Shown here: in pieces, positions 1 through 9,399 of the stretch
How positions within the stretch are numbered: position 1 is the first letter of the stretch
Layout of the letters: every line of letters starts with the position of its first letter
DNA from: Chlorops oryzae
Lineage: Eukaryota; Arthropoda; Insecta; Diptera; Chloropidae
Length of the DNA: 64,000 bases
Direction: 5' to 3'
Assembly: GCA_020466095.1 (NCBI GenBank)
Contig: CM035807.1
Location: 44,242,286 to 44,306,285 of the forward strand
The notes under the pieces: model-generated
Seen by the model: the letters and a program-made list of their open reading frames with translations, nothing else
Database searches by the model: none
What the model was told of the DNA's origin: nothing
Translations under genes and position numbers: made by a program

Positions 1-294
1 TAGTTTTGGTAACATAAGGCATTTAGATAAAAGTAGTTTCTGCGAGCCTCAGAATACTGAGCATATGCAATAGTACTACCATAGATTTTGTATTTCTTAA
101 ACAGCCGAGTTTTCTTATTTTTTAGTGATAATAGTTCACGCGTATGCCAAGTCGGCCTGTTCCGCTTAATCATCCATTTCATAGGTATACATTGTTAGAA
201 ACAATTCTTTAGGATAGAATAAAACGAAGAAACAGCTTCATTAACAAACAATGTTTCAAGCAGGAATACATTATTCCAATTTATATCAATTAGG
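1..294 (-). pseudogene. CR1-like LINE ORF2, endonuclease-RT linker, running off the window edge
   Basis: On the minus strand this encodes the conserved linker between endonuclease and reverse transcriptase of a LINE ORF2: an Asn-Trp-x-x-Val-Phe stretch, a Cys-x-Pro-Met-Lys motif, then a Pro-Thr-Trp-His-Thr-Arg-Glu-Leu box followed by Lys/Arg-rich sequence. One in-frame stop at about 195 sits where the family has Glu. The segment is the continuation of the endonuclease ORF at 2831-3520, separated from it by the LOA/I-type insertion at 295-2818. The RT domain would lie to the left, outside the window. It is decayed and not expected to be functional. Confidence 0.7.
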
Positions 295-2818
295 TTTTTT
301 TTTTTTTTTTTTGTAAATAAACGCCTATTTTCAAGGGCAGCACTCAGACTTCCAATTTGTCCATTGTACTGACCCAAGATGGCTTATTCTTTACAGGGTC
401 TTCTCAGTTCTATGAATGAACCTTAGAAGATTCCTGAAAGATAAGGAAAGAGCATTCTTTCCGTATATGTCACACGTACCGAATGCCATCAGTCTGCTTC
501 GTGAGAATGCCGGGCAGAAATTTGGCAGATTTGCTACACAAAGATGGCAACATTTGCTTCGAGAACCTACACGTAGAAACATTTTGCTATGCTATGAACA
601 GGTTAGGAAAACCCGTTCCGCAAGAGCCGTCCTTATGTTGGCAGTAGCAACTCCTTTGACTGGTTCCGGACCAAGAAAAGGTGTATCAGATGCAAGTTTG
701 GCTAGCTTATCAGCTTCCTCGTTGCCTGCAACACCAGAGTGTCCTCTCACCCATCTGAGCTGCACAGAGTTGAAGTTACTGACGTAATTAACTCTATTTT
801 TGCACTGTTTCACTAGATTTGACGAGAAAGCAGGGTCAAGAATTGCCAGTAGCGCAGCCTGACTGTCACTAAAGACATAGATGCTTCTACCCCGCCATCT
901 TTTATCAACTACATGATCCATTGCTTTAAGGATAGCAAAAACCTCAGCCTGAAACACTGTCGCTTTGCTCTCAAGTGGAAAAAAGAGTTTCTGTTCCTCC
1001 TCTTCCCTTATAAATACTCCTGCTCCAGAACCTAGTTCCGTTTTTGAGCCGTCAGTATAAATGCAACTTGCGTTAACCAGAAGATCTGAAACATCTTCAG
1101 CTTCATCCAGTTTAACTTCAAAGTTGCGTTTCAAGATCAGGGTGGTAGTGATCGCGTCAGACGGCATATGCATTGTGTTTGTATCAATGCCCGCTCCCCC
1201 CGCTACATCACTCACGTCCCACCCTGTTCTTATCCAGTAACCATTGCGCTTTAATATACAGACTGCCTTGATGGCTTCTCCTTTGATAAAGACATCAAGT
1301 GGTTCCAGATTTAACAAGGCGTCGAGAGCTGGCCCAGGTGTTGTGGTGAAAGCACCAGTACAACCTAGATTCACAGCCCTTTGAAGTTTGGCAAGCGCCG
1401 CAACAGAGAATTTCCGTTTCATTGCGCTCCACCATATCACCGACGCATACGATATCATGGGTCTGATCAGCACTTTGTAAATCCAAAGAACTTTACCCGG
1501 CGACAGACCCCATGTTTTGCCAAATACCTTCTGACACTTCCAAAAAGCTGATAGCGCCTTTGAGATTTTGACCTGTAAATGCCTTCTCCACAGAAGCTTG
1601 GTGTCTAGAATGACTCCCAGATATTTGACTTCAGTTGAGAGTGCAATATCAACTCCCCTTAGCATTGGAAGAGTCAGTCCGTCCATCCTTCTCCTTCTAG
1701 TAAAGAGAACTACACTAGTCTCAGAAGGATTTACGGAAAGCCCATTACTAATGCACCAGGCGTCTATACGATCTAGTGTCGCTTGCATTTTTCTGCTAAA
1801 GTCACGAAGCGATGATCCACTGATCAGTACAGCAACATCATCCGCGTAAGCTTGTGCGTAAATACCAGAGCAGTTTAGCGCGCATAGCAGAGAGTCGACC
1901 TGAATACACCATAGCAGAGGTGAGAGAACGCCACCTTGTGGACATCCTCTATTCACCCCTGATACGACATATTTATCGCAGTCTGCTTGCATCACCAACC
2001 TCCTATGTGACAGAAGAGACCTGATCCAGTCAACTATCACCTTATCTACGCCAAAAGCTGCAGTTGCCCTGCACATTCCATCGAATGTTGCATTATCAAA
2101 GGCACCCTCAATGTCAACAAAAATACCTGCAGCGTATTCTCTCTTATCGAACGCCCTCTCAACTCTAGAGACGAGTTGATGTAGGGCAGTTTCGCAAGAT
2201 TTTCCGCGCTGGTACGCGTGTTGACATGGTGACAGAGGCTGCCTCGAAAGAACCTTCTCTCGAATGTGCAGCTCAACTATCCTTTCGAGACTCTTTAGCA
2301 TAAAAGACATCATGCTTATAGGTCTGAAACTTTTTGGCAGAAAGTAATCGTCTCTACCAACCTTTGGTATAAACGTCACTTTGACTGTCCTCCATTGGGT
2401 AGGTATGTATGCTCTTGCCACGCATGCCACAAAAATCTTTTTCATGACAGGCAGCAGCATCTCAATTCCTTCCCTGATCATAATTGGTAGGATTCCATCT
2501 GGCCCCGGCGATTTATGGGGGTCAAAGCATGCAGCCGCATACCTTATGACCTCTTTCGTCACCAGCTGCCTCGCAATCGTCCAATTATGCTTATCTATGT
2601 GCGGCCTGACATAGTCACACTCAATTGGACCAGGGTGGTCGCACACCAGTGTTGGATTTCCCGGAAAGTGAGTCGCGAGCAGCTCCAAATAAGCTTCTTC
2701 CTTCGACTCAGTTACCGATCCATCCTTCCTTCTCAGTGTATCCAGCTTGACCGAATGGTCCCGCTTTAAAAACTTAGAAGGTTAAAAATTAGAAGGTTGC
2801 GTAGCTTAGTAAAATCTG
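295..2818 (-). mobile_element. 5'-truncated LOA/I-type non-LTR retrotransposon inserted in the CR1-like LINE
   Basis: This minus-strand LINE ends in an 18-T run on the plus strand (295-312), its poly(A) tail. It carries RT plus RNase H (592-2787), about 280 bp of tail and 3' UTR (313-591), and no endonuclease, so it is 5'-truncated. The 5' junction has a 10-bp direct repeat (TTAGAAGGTT at 2774-2783 and 2789-2798) and a 12-T run (2819-2830). The flanking CR1-like reading frame resumes on the other side, which fixes this as an insertion. Target-site duplication cannot be called because both flanks are A-rich. Confidence 0.8.
592..2787 (-). pseudogene. LINE ORF2 fragment: reverse transcriptase + RNase H (LOA/I group)
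   Basis: About 730 codons are open from 2781 down to the stop at 592. RT motifs are present in order: Lys-Ser-Pro-Gly-Pro-Asp-Gly, the Arg-Pro-Ile-Ser box, a Phe-Val-Asp-Ile-Glu-Gly-Ala-Phe block, Gly-Cys-Pro-Gln-Gly, and the catalytic Tyr-Ala-Asp-Asp. A C-terminal RNase H follows with Tyr-Thr-Asp-Gly-Ser, the Ala-Glu helix, Phe-Ser-Asp-Ser-Gln and Gly-His-Ser-Gly. RNase H after RT points to the I/LOA/Outcast group. After the stop, homology to the family's C-terminal tail continues in another frame (about 470-590), so a frameshift has clipped the protein. The endonuclease is missing, so it could not be autonomous. Confidence 0.88.
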
Positions 2819-2830
2819 TTTTTTTTTTTT

Positions 2831-3520
2831 GAAGCAATACTGCTTTGACTGCCGAAAAACAGTCTCCCCGATGGATGCGTGCTTTCTTCTTACTTCCATA
2901 TATAATTCCAGTGATGGGTGATGCACATCTTCTATTGGCGTAAAAGGATGAGAACGCTCTACGGAGGAAATGTAATCGTCATTTGTAAATGTTAGGTCCA
3001 GCAAGCGACTATTTTCATTACGTACAGAATTTATTTGGTAGAGCGGTAAATTTACACACGATGACAGGAAGTCCCCGTTTCCATTTGATAACGGAATCAG
3101 ATACCACTCATCGTCGCTATCAACCCATGATACTTGCGGTAAATTGAAGTCTCCGAAAACAATTATCACATCGTTCGTATTTAGCATTCCATACACTAAT
3201 TGAATTGCACCAAAGTGCATGATATAGGCTTCTAGTTCAGAATCGGGCGGTGCAGTCAAAGGTATTGGAATGTAACAACTCAGTATAAAACGATACATTT
3301 AGACCAATAAGAATACCACCTCCACTCCGTGCGTATCGATCTTTCCGGAATATAGGATAATTATTGCAGAAAATTTCCGAGTTGAAAACTGAAGAGCCCA
3401 ACCATGTTTCTGACATTACTATAACATCATACTCAGCTGCAACACTTTTCAGGTATACATGCGACAGTTTCGAGTTAAGCCCTCGAACGTTCTGGTAAAA
3501 TATCCGAAGTTTGTTGGCAG
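2831..3520 (-). pseudogene. CR1-like LINE ORF2 endonuclease domain (broken)
   Basis: An AP-type endonuclease read in two frames. The first part (about 3240-3520) holds Tyr-Gln-Asn-Val-Arg-Gly-Leu-Asn, then Ser-Glu-Thr-Trp-Leu and Arg-x-x-Arg-Ser-Gly-Gly-Gly. The second (2831-3298) holds Gly-Asp-Phe-Asn-Leu-Pro and a Leu-Asp-Leu-Thr-Phe-Thr-Asn block, ending near the Asp-x-x-His-x-Ser catalytic triplet. A frameshift with loss of some residues lies near 3290-3310. The 5' end runs in frame out of the ORF1 C-terminus, so the two ORFs look fused here, either by mutation or by loss of the ORF1 stop. Confidence 0.75.
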
Positions 3521-3529
3521 TTAAACAAG

Positions 3530-4543
3530 CTCGATCAGTGAGTCGCTCGGAGATCGCGGGCAGTTTTGGAGAACTCATTCTACGGTTCACAGCAATATTA
3601 TTAGTGACGGTTGTATTAACATTGGCAGTCAACGGTTTTTGCACTCGAATAAGAACCACAGTTTCAGCAGCAGCATTGCTTTTAACCAGGTATTCCCGAA
3701 CGAACGTGTTAGGTGCCCAGAATTTGTTGTCAAGAACAGTATCAAAAATCTCAGCTGGAACAGTTATTTTGAAAGAAGCTTTCTCCCGAGAGTAATTGAA
3801 CTTGAATTTGTATACAGCTATTTTTGCCGATCTAGTTAACCTAGTTTGGATATAGGACATTACATCCGCTTCCGTTGCATCCGGCGCAAATCGCGAGGCA
3901 AAAATGGCTTTTTTAAAAGGAACAATAACTAGTAGTTTTGGGTTATTTTGTTCAAAGCCGTTTAAACGAAAAGCAGAAACAGTGCTAACCCTTGGAGCAA
4001 TATTTACTTCGTTATCACGAGTTATTTGATGCCCAGGTAACCAGGTAACACAGCTTGCTCAGGAACGCTTATTTCAGTTGTTTCCCCAGATATCGCTCCA
4101 GATTGCCGGCTATAACTGGCCTGATCTATTGGTAAAGGAGCTGACGGTGGGGCAGACGGGTTAAGGTTTGCATCACCAATCCGTAAATCAGTTGATGACT
4201 CTGACGGTTTTTCAAATAAAACTTTAAAACCCATAAAACATTGTTCATAGAACTTAAATTTCTCCATTAAAGCATGGAATTCCTTTCCAATCTCGGCAAA
4301 ACCTTTTTTTGTTTGTGTAAAGAGTTTGTACATTGCAGTATCAGTTTGCTTGCAATCTTGACACGACCATCTTAGGCCTTTGTTCTCATTCAAGGCATCG
4401 ATTACCCTTGCCAGCAGCCCGACACACTTGCCATGAAACAGCTTGTCACGAAGCCAACAGGACACAACACGGCCCATTTCTTCTTTCCGCTTTGCAATAC
4501 ATGGATTGCGACCGCAGTTTATATTGTACACAGAAGGATCCAT
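3530..4543 (-). pseudogene. CR1-like LINE ORF1 with PHD-like finger
   Basis: The first part (4022-4543, 173 codons from an ATG) starts with a Cys/His finger of PHD type: paired Cys near residues 10-15, a Cys-x(6)-His-x-x-Cys centre, and a Trp-Ser-Cys-x-x-Cys end. A helical stretch and a Pro/Ser-rich region follow. After a frameshift at 4022 a second part (about 3530-3960) carries the C-terminal domain, with a Phe-Lys-Ile-x-Val block and Phe-Trp-x-x-x-x-Phe-Val-Arg-Glu, which such ORF1 proteins use for RNA binding. The protein is a LINE nucleic-acid chaperone by family, inactive here. Confidence 0.7.
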
Positions 4544-4699
4544 TGATATTGAAGGTCAGTGTAAATATCGGCAACAGTTTTGAGATCAGCTGAATTAACA
4601 CAGTTTAAAGACAACTGCTGAGACTTTGTGATTAAAATCTTTTTACAGTTTTTGAGTCACTAAATTGTAAATGTTTTATTATCACGGTTGGAGCAGAGA

Positions 4700-5210
4700 G
4701 TCAAACATCAAGGCAACCCATATTGTGACTTAAATAATACTGCTAGCGACAACAGATGGCCGAAACCGCAAGCTGGCGTTACGCATGTCCATACAAGCGG
4801 GCCAAGTGCAACGTGACATCATAGGTGACCTTACGCGGAACCGCCGAGAATGCAAAGTATGCGAGTATTAGAATCGAATACTCGTGCGAACAAAACGACG
4901 AAGAGACCCGGAAGAACACCTGCACAGGTCAGCATGCGTCAGCAGGCCCATGACACCGTTCCCCAGGAACACACCAGCGTCCGCAGAGCGCAGACTTAGG
5001 TTGAGAATAATTAGTATATAAGCTTTGTATTTAAAACTTCGAAATTAGTTGTTCAGTACTTGAGATGAGTTGATAGTTGATAGTTGATTTTTAATAACGT
5101 ACCGTAATAAATCGTCTGAAATAAAAACATCAAAGACCGGTTTCGTGTTCCTTCAAATATTAGGTCCGATAGGCGAGTGCAGGATTACGGTAAAATCCGC
5201 ACAAAATTAG
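4700..5210 (+). repeat. Gypsy-type 5' LTR (left boundary approximate)
   Basis: The stretch has LTR architecture: a TATA-like GTATATAAGC at 5014-5023, an AATAAA signal near 5104, and an end directly before a tRNA primer-binding site. It shows no coding potential. I could not find a matching 3' LTR in the window, so the left edge (between about 4660 and 4730) is uncertain. Confidence 0.55.
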
Positions 5211-5224
5211 TGGCGCAGCCGGTT
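5209..5224 (+). other. Gypsy primer-binding site
   Basis: AGTGGCGCAGCCGG directly after the LTR matches the TGGCGCAGTCGG-type primer site used by the 17.6/297 branch of Gypsy elements (tRNA-Ser by family). One base differs from the usual form. Confidence 0.65.
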
Positions 5225-5674
5225 TTAACAACTAATCGAAGTAGTTGACATCCTATGTGTACAACATCGCGTCCGTGAAAAGCTTCGTCCGCGAAGTATT
5301 GCACTTTTAGGCACATTAAAAAAACTAATAGTCCTTGGTATTCAATCAAATTATTCCGCAAGATTAAGCCTTGTTGCACTATTTAATGTTGCTTACTGTT
5401 GGATGTGTGTTCAAGCACTGCTAACAGAGCCCGGGAGTTGTGTTCAGGCACCTAGGGTATTGCTATATTGGAGAGTAAAGAATCCTTGGTAAATTAACCT
5501 TTAAATGGATTTTTGCTTTTATTGCAATGTAAAGTAAAACGTCCTTTTCAGCAGGAAGAAAACTAATAAGCGAAATTTTAGCCGCTCAAAATTATCCGCG
5601 AAATAACATTTCGATTCATCAAAGCCGCCGCATCGGATATATAATTTAACGATCACAAGCACGATGGGTAGTAC

Positions 5675-5932
5675 ATGAAAAGCCATCTCAATTTATTAAA
5701 ATTCAAATGGAAGGAAATATTTAGCACAATTATAGAAAATTTAAAGCAAGAAGTATTCACTTACGAGCGTTTAGGTGCTAGGTATTTTAGGCAATTGTGG
5801 GAAGTCTTAGAGTCAGTTAATAAGAAAAGATCATTTTTAAATTTAGTTCGCAGTGAAGTAGAAGGTAAATCTCAAGAAAAGAAATTCGACATAGTACTTG
5901 AACATATAAGAGAAAACGTAAGTGATAAATAG
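5675..5932 (+). pseudogene. Possible Gypsy gag relic
   Basis: An 85-codon open stretch, rich in Lys and Glu and predicted helical, lies between the primer site and pol, where gag should be. I see no zinc knuckle or other signature, so the assignment rests on position alone. In-frame stops follow directly, and similar Lys-rich sequence continues to about 6070 in broken frames. Confidence 0.35.
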
Positions 5933-6119
5933 GGTAAAGCTTTTAAAAAAGAAATGAAAAAAATACAGCTCAGCAATAAATTGTTGAAATCGCAGAACAG
6001 GAAATTCAAAGACGGGTAAGCGTGTTCAGATACATCCGTAGAAGAGCAAAAATTAGAAAACGACTGACTAAAAGAACTTTTAGTAAAGGAAAATTTTGGC
6101 GCAGGACAGTTAGGTGCTG

Positions 6120-6362
6120 ATTATGTATGGCAACTTTTTTTTTTTAGTTTGGTTGCCTTTCGCGCAAGGCAACCAAATTGCGATTACGTATGGCAACTAG
6201 AACATGCAGCTGATTTTTTTAGTTGCCTTGTTAGTTGCCTCACAAATTTTGTAGCGATTACGGATGGCAACGCTTTTTCGGTTCGGTTGCCTTAACAGTC
6301 AAAACAAGGCAATCGCTATTTAGCAGTTGCCTTTTCCATTTTTCAGTTGCCCGGGGGTGCAA
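6120..6362. repeat. GGCAAC/GTTGCC repeat block with a 12-bp hairpin
   Basis: TTTGGTTGCCTT (6148-6159) and AAGGCAACCAAA (6166-6177) form a perfect 12-bp stem around a 6-nt loop. The motif TATGGCAAC or GATGGCAAC recurs near 6124, 6188 and 6263, and GTTGCC appears six more times. It interrupts the Gypsy internal region between gag and RT and is probably a small insertion, but I find no clear ends. Confidence 0.55.
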
Positions 6363-6499
6363 TAGTTCGTAAAATGGAACTTAGTTAAATGAAATTTTTT
6401 TTAAATACAAAAGTATTGTAATTATTGATAGTTTTTATCTATGACAAAATGGTGATAGCAAAAAAAAAAAATTAACAAAAATTAAAGGAGGTTTTGGAA

Positions 6500-8507
6500 C
6501 AGCATCCAGATATAGGGCGGTGAAAGATTTGGAATACATTTGCCGAATAGCTGAATCGTTAAGTACTAACTTTAGTTTAATGAAATAATCCAATGATTCC
6601 ATTAATGTACATGATTCCGGAATGTACTGAAATCCAGATTTTCTGTAAATATCCAGTTTCTAAGAATTTTAAGTTTTTCCAATTCCTAAAATAGATGAAA
6701 TTCTCGATCAGTTGGGTTGCAGTAGGTATTTTTCAACTTTAGATTTAGCTAGCGGATACCATCAAGTGCTAAGCGAAGAAAAAGACAACAGAATTTAGCG
6801 CGGGAATGGGACATTTGGAATTTACCAGAATGCTAGCGGATACCATCAAGTGCTAAGCGAAGAAAAATACAACAGAATTTAGCGCGGGAATGGGACATTT
6901 GGAATTTACCAGAATGCCTCTTGGACTCACGGGAGCACCTGCAATCTTTCAACGCATAATGAATAGAATTCTCACTGGTTTGAAGGGAACTGATTGTTTT
7001 GCTTATCTTGATGATATCGTTATTTATGCTAGAAATTAAGAAAAGCATGAAGAAAAATTATCTTAGGTTTTTGAAGTCTTAAGACATAACAGTTTAAAGC
7101 TTCAAACATAAAAAGGTCACTTTCTTTAAAAGGAAGTTATATACTTGTATTTAGGGCATAAATGTTCGTAATCAGGCGTGCTGCCAGATCCAATAAAAGC
7201 AGAAAGCGTACAAAAAATATCACCACTACGAAATGTAAAAGAGTTACAAGCTTTTCTTGGATTAATCAATTACTATCGAAAACTTATACCAAATGCGACA
7301 AAACTTTCACTTCCGCTAACCAAATTATTAAGAAAAAACGTTAAGTTGGGATGGAATAATGATTGTCAGAAGGCCATGGAACAGCTAAAAGCTGCAGCAG
7401 AGCGTTAAATGAAACTGAGGAACGATATTCTACAATTGAGAACGAATTTTTGGCAATAGTTTGGGCTGTGAAAAATTTCAGGACCTATTTATTGGGCAGA
7501 CTTTTCAAAATATACACCGATCATAAGCCATTAAAAGGTATAGCCAATTTAAAGGAACAAGATTCGAGACTAGGTCGTTTTCACCTTCAACTTTTAGAGT
7601 AGGGTATTGAAATTTTTTACAAGCCAGGAAAAAATAATCAAAACGCTGGCGCTTTGAGTAGAATTCCACATGTCGACAGCAAAATATCTGTAGTAACAAG
7701 AGCTCAGGCTAAAGAAAATCCCGATGAAATAACTGACGAAAGCATTGAAGAAGACATGGCACAAGTTTTAACTGACCCAACAGAGATTATAAAGGTCCTC
7801 AAAACATTTCATGATTCATCCATAGGAGGTCATAAAGGCACAATGAAGACGTTTTTGGGAATTAGAAAACAATTTAAATGGCAAAGCATGCAAAAATACA
7901 TAAAAGATTACGCGAAAATATGTGGACTCTGTCAGAAAAATATAATTTCAAAAGTCGAGAAAATGCCTAGGAATTTTTAAGAACTTTTGCGAAAGAAGTA
8001 CAAATTGAGATGATTGGCTTCATCATACCTTACATGAACACAATAATACTGTACACAGCACTACGAAACAAACTCCTAGTAAAACACTTTTTGGTTTCAA
8101 TTTGTATGTACCTGTTAATCTAAAAACGAAGCCCGCTCCTCTATACAATATCGATAATTATTCGAACATATGAAAGTACCAGATTCAAAGAACACACGAA
8201 TTAATACGACCAAATCAAGAAATAAGAAAGCAAAATTCGAAAATATACTATGATAACGAAACGAAAAATAGAGAATCTAAAGTAGGAGATAAGGTCTGGC
8301 TGAAAACCCAACCCAGAAAGAATAAACTTTCGCCTATTTGGGAGGGACCTTAAAAGATTGTATCACTTCCCACTTCTATAAATGTTAGAATTTTATTCAA
8401 GGGCAAAGAAAAAACCTTCCACAGAAATTTGATAAAAGTAAATCAGGAAAAAGCGAACATTGAATACATAGAAGCAAGTAAGGGGCAGAAGATATTAGAC
8501 GCAAGCT
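6500..8507 (+). pseudogene. Gypsy pol remnant: RT, RNase H, integrase
   Basis: RT begins near 6690 with Leu-Asp-Leu-Ala-Ser-Gly-Tyr-His-Gln, then Pro-Leu-Gly-Leu-Thr-Gly-Ala-Pro and the catalytic Tyr-Leu-Asp-Asp near 7005. The connection domain (7178-7408) has Phe-Leu-Gly-Leu-x-Asn-Tyr-Tyr-Arg. RNase H (7400-7602) has lost its N-terminus but keeps Thr-Asp-His-Lys-Pro-Leu. The integrase His-His-Cys-Cys finger is at 7810-7950, with Gly-Gly-His-x-Gly and Cys-x-x-Cys. The integrase core is largely deleted. The C-terminus (8260-8507) has a Val-Trp-Leu-Lys and Trp-Glu-Gly-Pro module, with a stop replacing the Tyr after Gly-Pro. The last stop is at 8505-8507. Confidence 0.8.
6748..6915 (+). repeat. 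84-bp tandem duplication inside Gypsy RT
   Basis: 6748-6831 and 6832-6915 are adjacent copies of one 84-bp unit differing at one base (G or T near 6784/6868). The unit covers the catalytic-pocket region of RT after the Leu-Asp-Leu-Ala block. The near identity shows the duplication is much younger than the rest of the decay. Confidence 0.9.
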
Positions 8508-8570
8508 AACCGAAGAGCATGCGCAACTGATTCGAATTCCAGTCAAGGGATATTTTACTATTTTTTTTAG

Positions 8571-9296
8571 GAAATTCAGAAAAGAATCGCTATAAGAACG
8601 TACCTTGTTTTAACCACAGTCGTGTAAAATTATCACCACATCAGGAGACTATATCAGGATATATTCATGCAAGTTTTGTGGATGGACACAAAAAGACGAA
8701 GTCACATATAGCTACGCAGAGACCTCTCGAAAATTAAATACAAGACTTCTGGCAAATGGTATGGGAACAAAATTGTAATGCCATAGTTATGCTCACGAAG
8801 TCGAGAGAGTGTGCTAGATACTGGGAAGCTGACATGAAATCCACCAAAATATTTTCCCAATATCGCGTTAAAACGCTCAGTAAAAATGAAAACGAAAATT
8901 ACGTTTGCACGAAGTTAGAGCTATACGATCAAAAATCAGAAACTTCTAGAACAATTTACCATGGGCAATTAAGGTGTTGGTCCGTTCAAGGTACACGAAA
9001 TGCTAAATTATTATGGAAGTTTATAAGATTAGTTAAAGAAAATCAACAGAATTTAAATACTTATATAGCAAACCCACCGCCGATGATAGTTCATTGCACT
9101 GCAGGCATAGGTAGAACAGGCGTTTTCATAGCTTTACATATCGCCTTAGATTTGAGAGAAAATAAAAAGAACATAAAGGTACGGGAAATAGTTAACAAAA
9201 AACGAACACAAAGGGCGCAAGCAATTCCAAATGTCACACAATACATATTTTGTTAACAGGCCCTTAATGCAATAAATGAAAGAATTATAAAATAAA
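8571..9296 (+). pseudogene. Protein tyrosine phosphatase domain (two nonsense codons), directly after Gypsy pol
   Basis: An almost complete, intron-free classical PTP domain of about 240 codons. Motifs in order: Asn-Arg-Tyr-Lys-Asn-Val, Tyr-Ile-x-Ala-Ser-Phe-Val-Asp-Gly, Ile-Ala-Thr-Gln-x-Pro-Leu, Asp-Phe-Trp-x-Met-Val-Trp-Glu, Ile-Val-Met-Leu-Thr, the signature loop His-Cys-Thr-Ala-Gly-Ile-Gly-Arg-Thr-Gly (about 9094-9123), and Gln-Tyr-Ile-Phe-Cys. The WPD loop reads Trp-Ser-Val, so the general-acid Asp is missing. Stops replace one residue near 8736 and the Tyr at 9254-9256; the frame then ends at 9294-9296. A polypyrimidine tract plus AG (about 8556-8570) precedes it and looks like a 3' splice site. 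It follows the integrase stop by about 63 bp, on the same strand. It may be a captured third ORF or a processed pseudogene beside the Gypsy copy. Confidence 0.8.
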
Positions 9297-9399
9297 TTTA
9301 TTCATATATCCTTATCCTTATTTGCGAAGCGATCTTTTTTCAAACTGGTGCTACCTGAAATAAAGCTCCAGCACGCGACAACTACATATGTTAAAAATA

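Larger units (their letters stand above)
2819..4700 (-). mobile_element. CR1-like LINE with PHD-type ORF1 (outer element)
   Basis: Minus-strand LINE holding ORF1 (about 3530-4543), the ORF2 endonuclease (2831-3520) and, beyond the nested insertion, the linker at 1-294. The combination of a PHD-like Cys/His finger in ORF1 with an apurinic-type endonuclease is typical of the CR1/Rex/Jockey assemblage, but I cannot fix the clade without the RT. The 5' boundary near 4700 is only an estimate, set by where the neighbouring LTR seems to begin. Confidence 0.65.
5211..8507 (+). mobile_element. Gypsy (17.6/297-like) internal region, decayed
   Basis: From primer site to end of integrase: a leader (5225-5670) with no recognisable protein, a possible gag relic (5675-5932), a block of GGCAAC/GTTGCC repeats (6120-6360), then pol. 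Many stops, frameshifts and deletions are present, including loss of the start of RNase H and most of the integrase core. The element is dead and has no visible 3' LTR. Confidence 0.75.

Noticed and set aside
592..4543. A chimeric retrotransposon with CR1-like ORF1/endonuclease joined to LOA/I-type RT-RNase H
   Set aside because: The poly(A) tail at 295-312 and the resumption of the CR1-like frame at 1-294 show a nested insertion instead.
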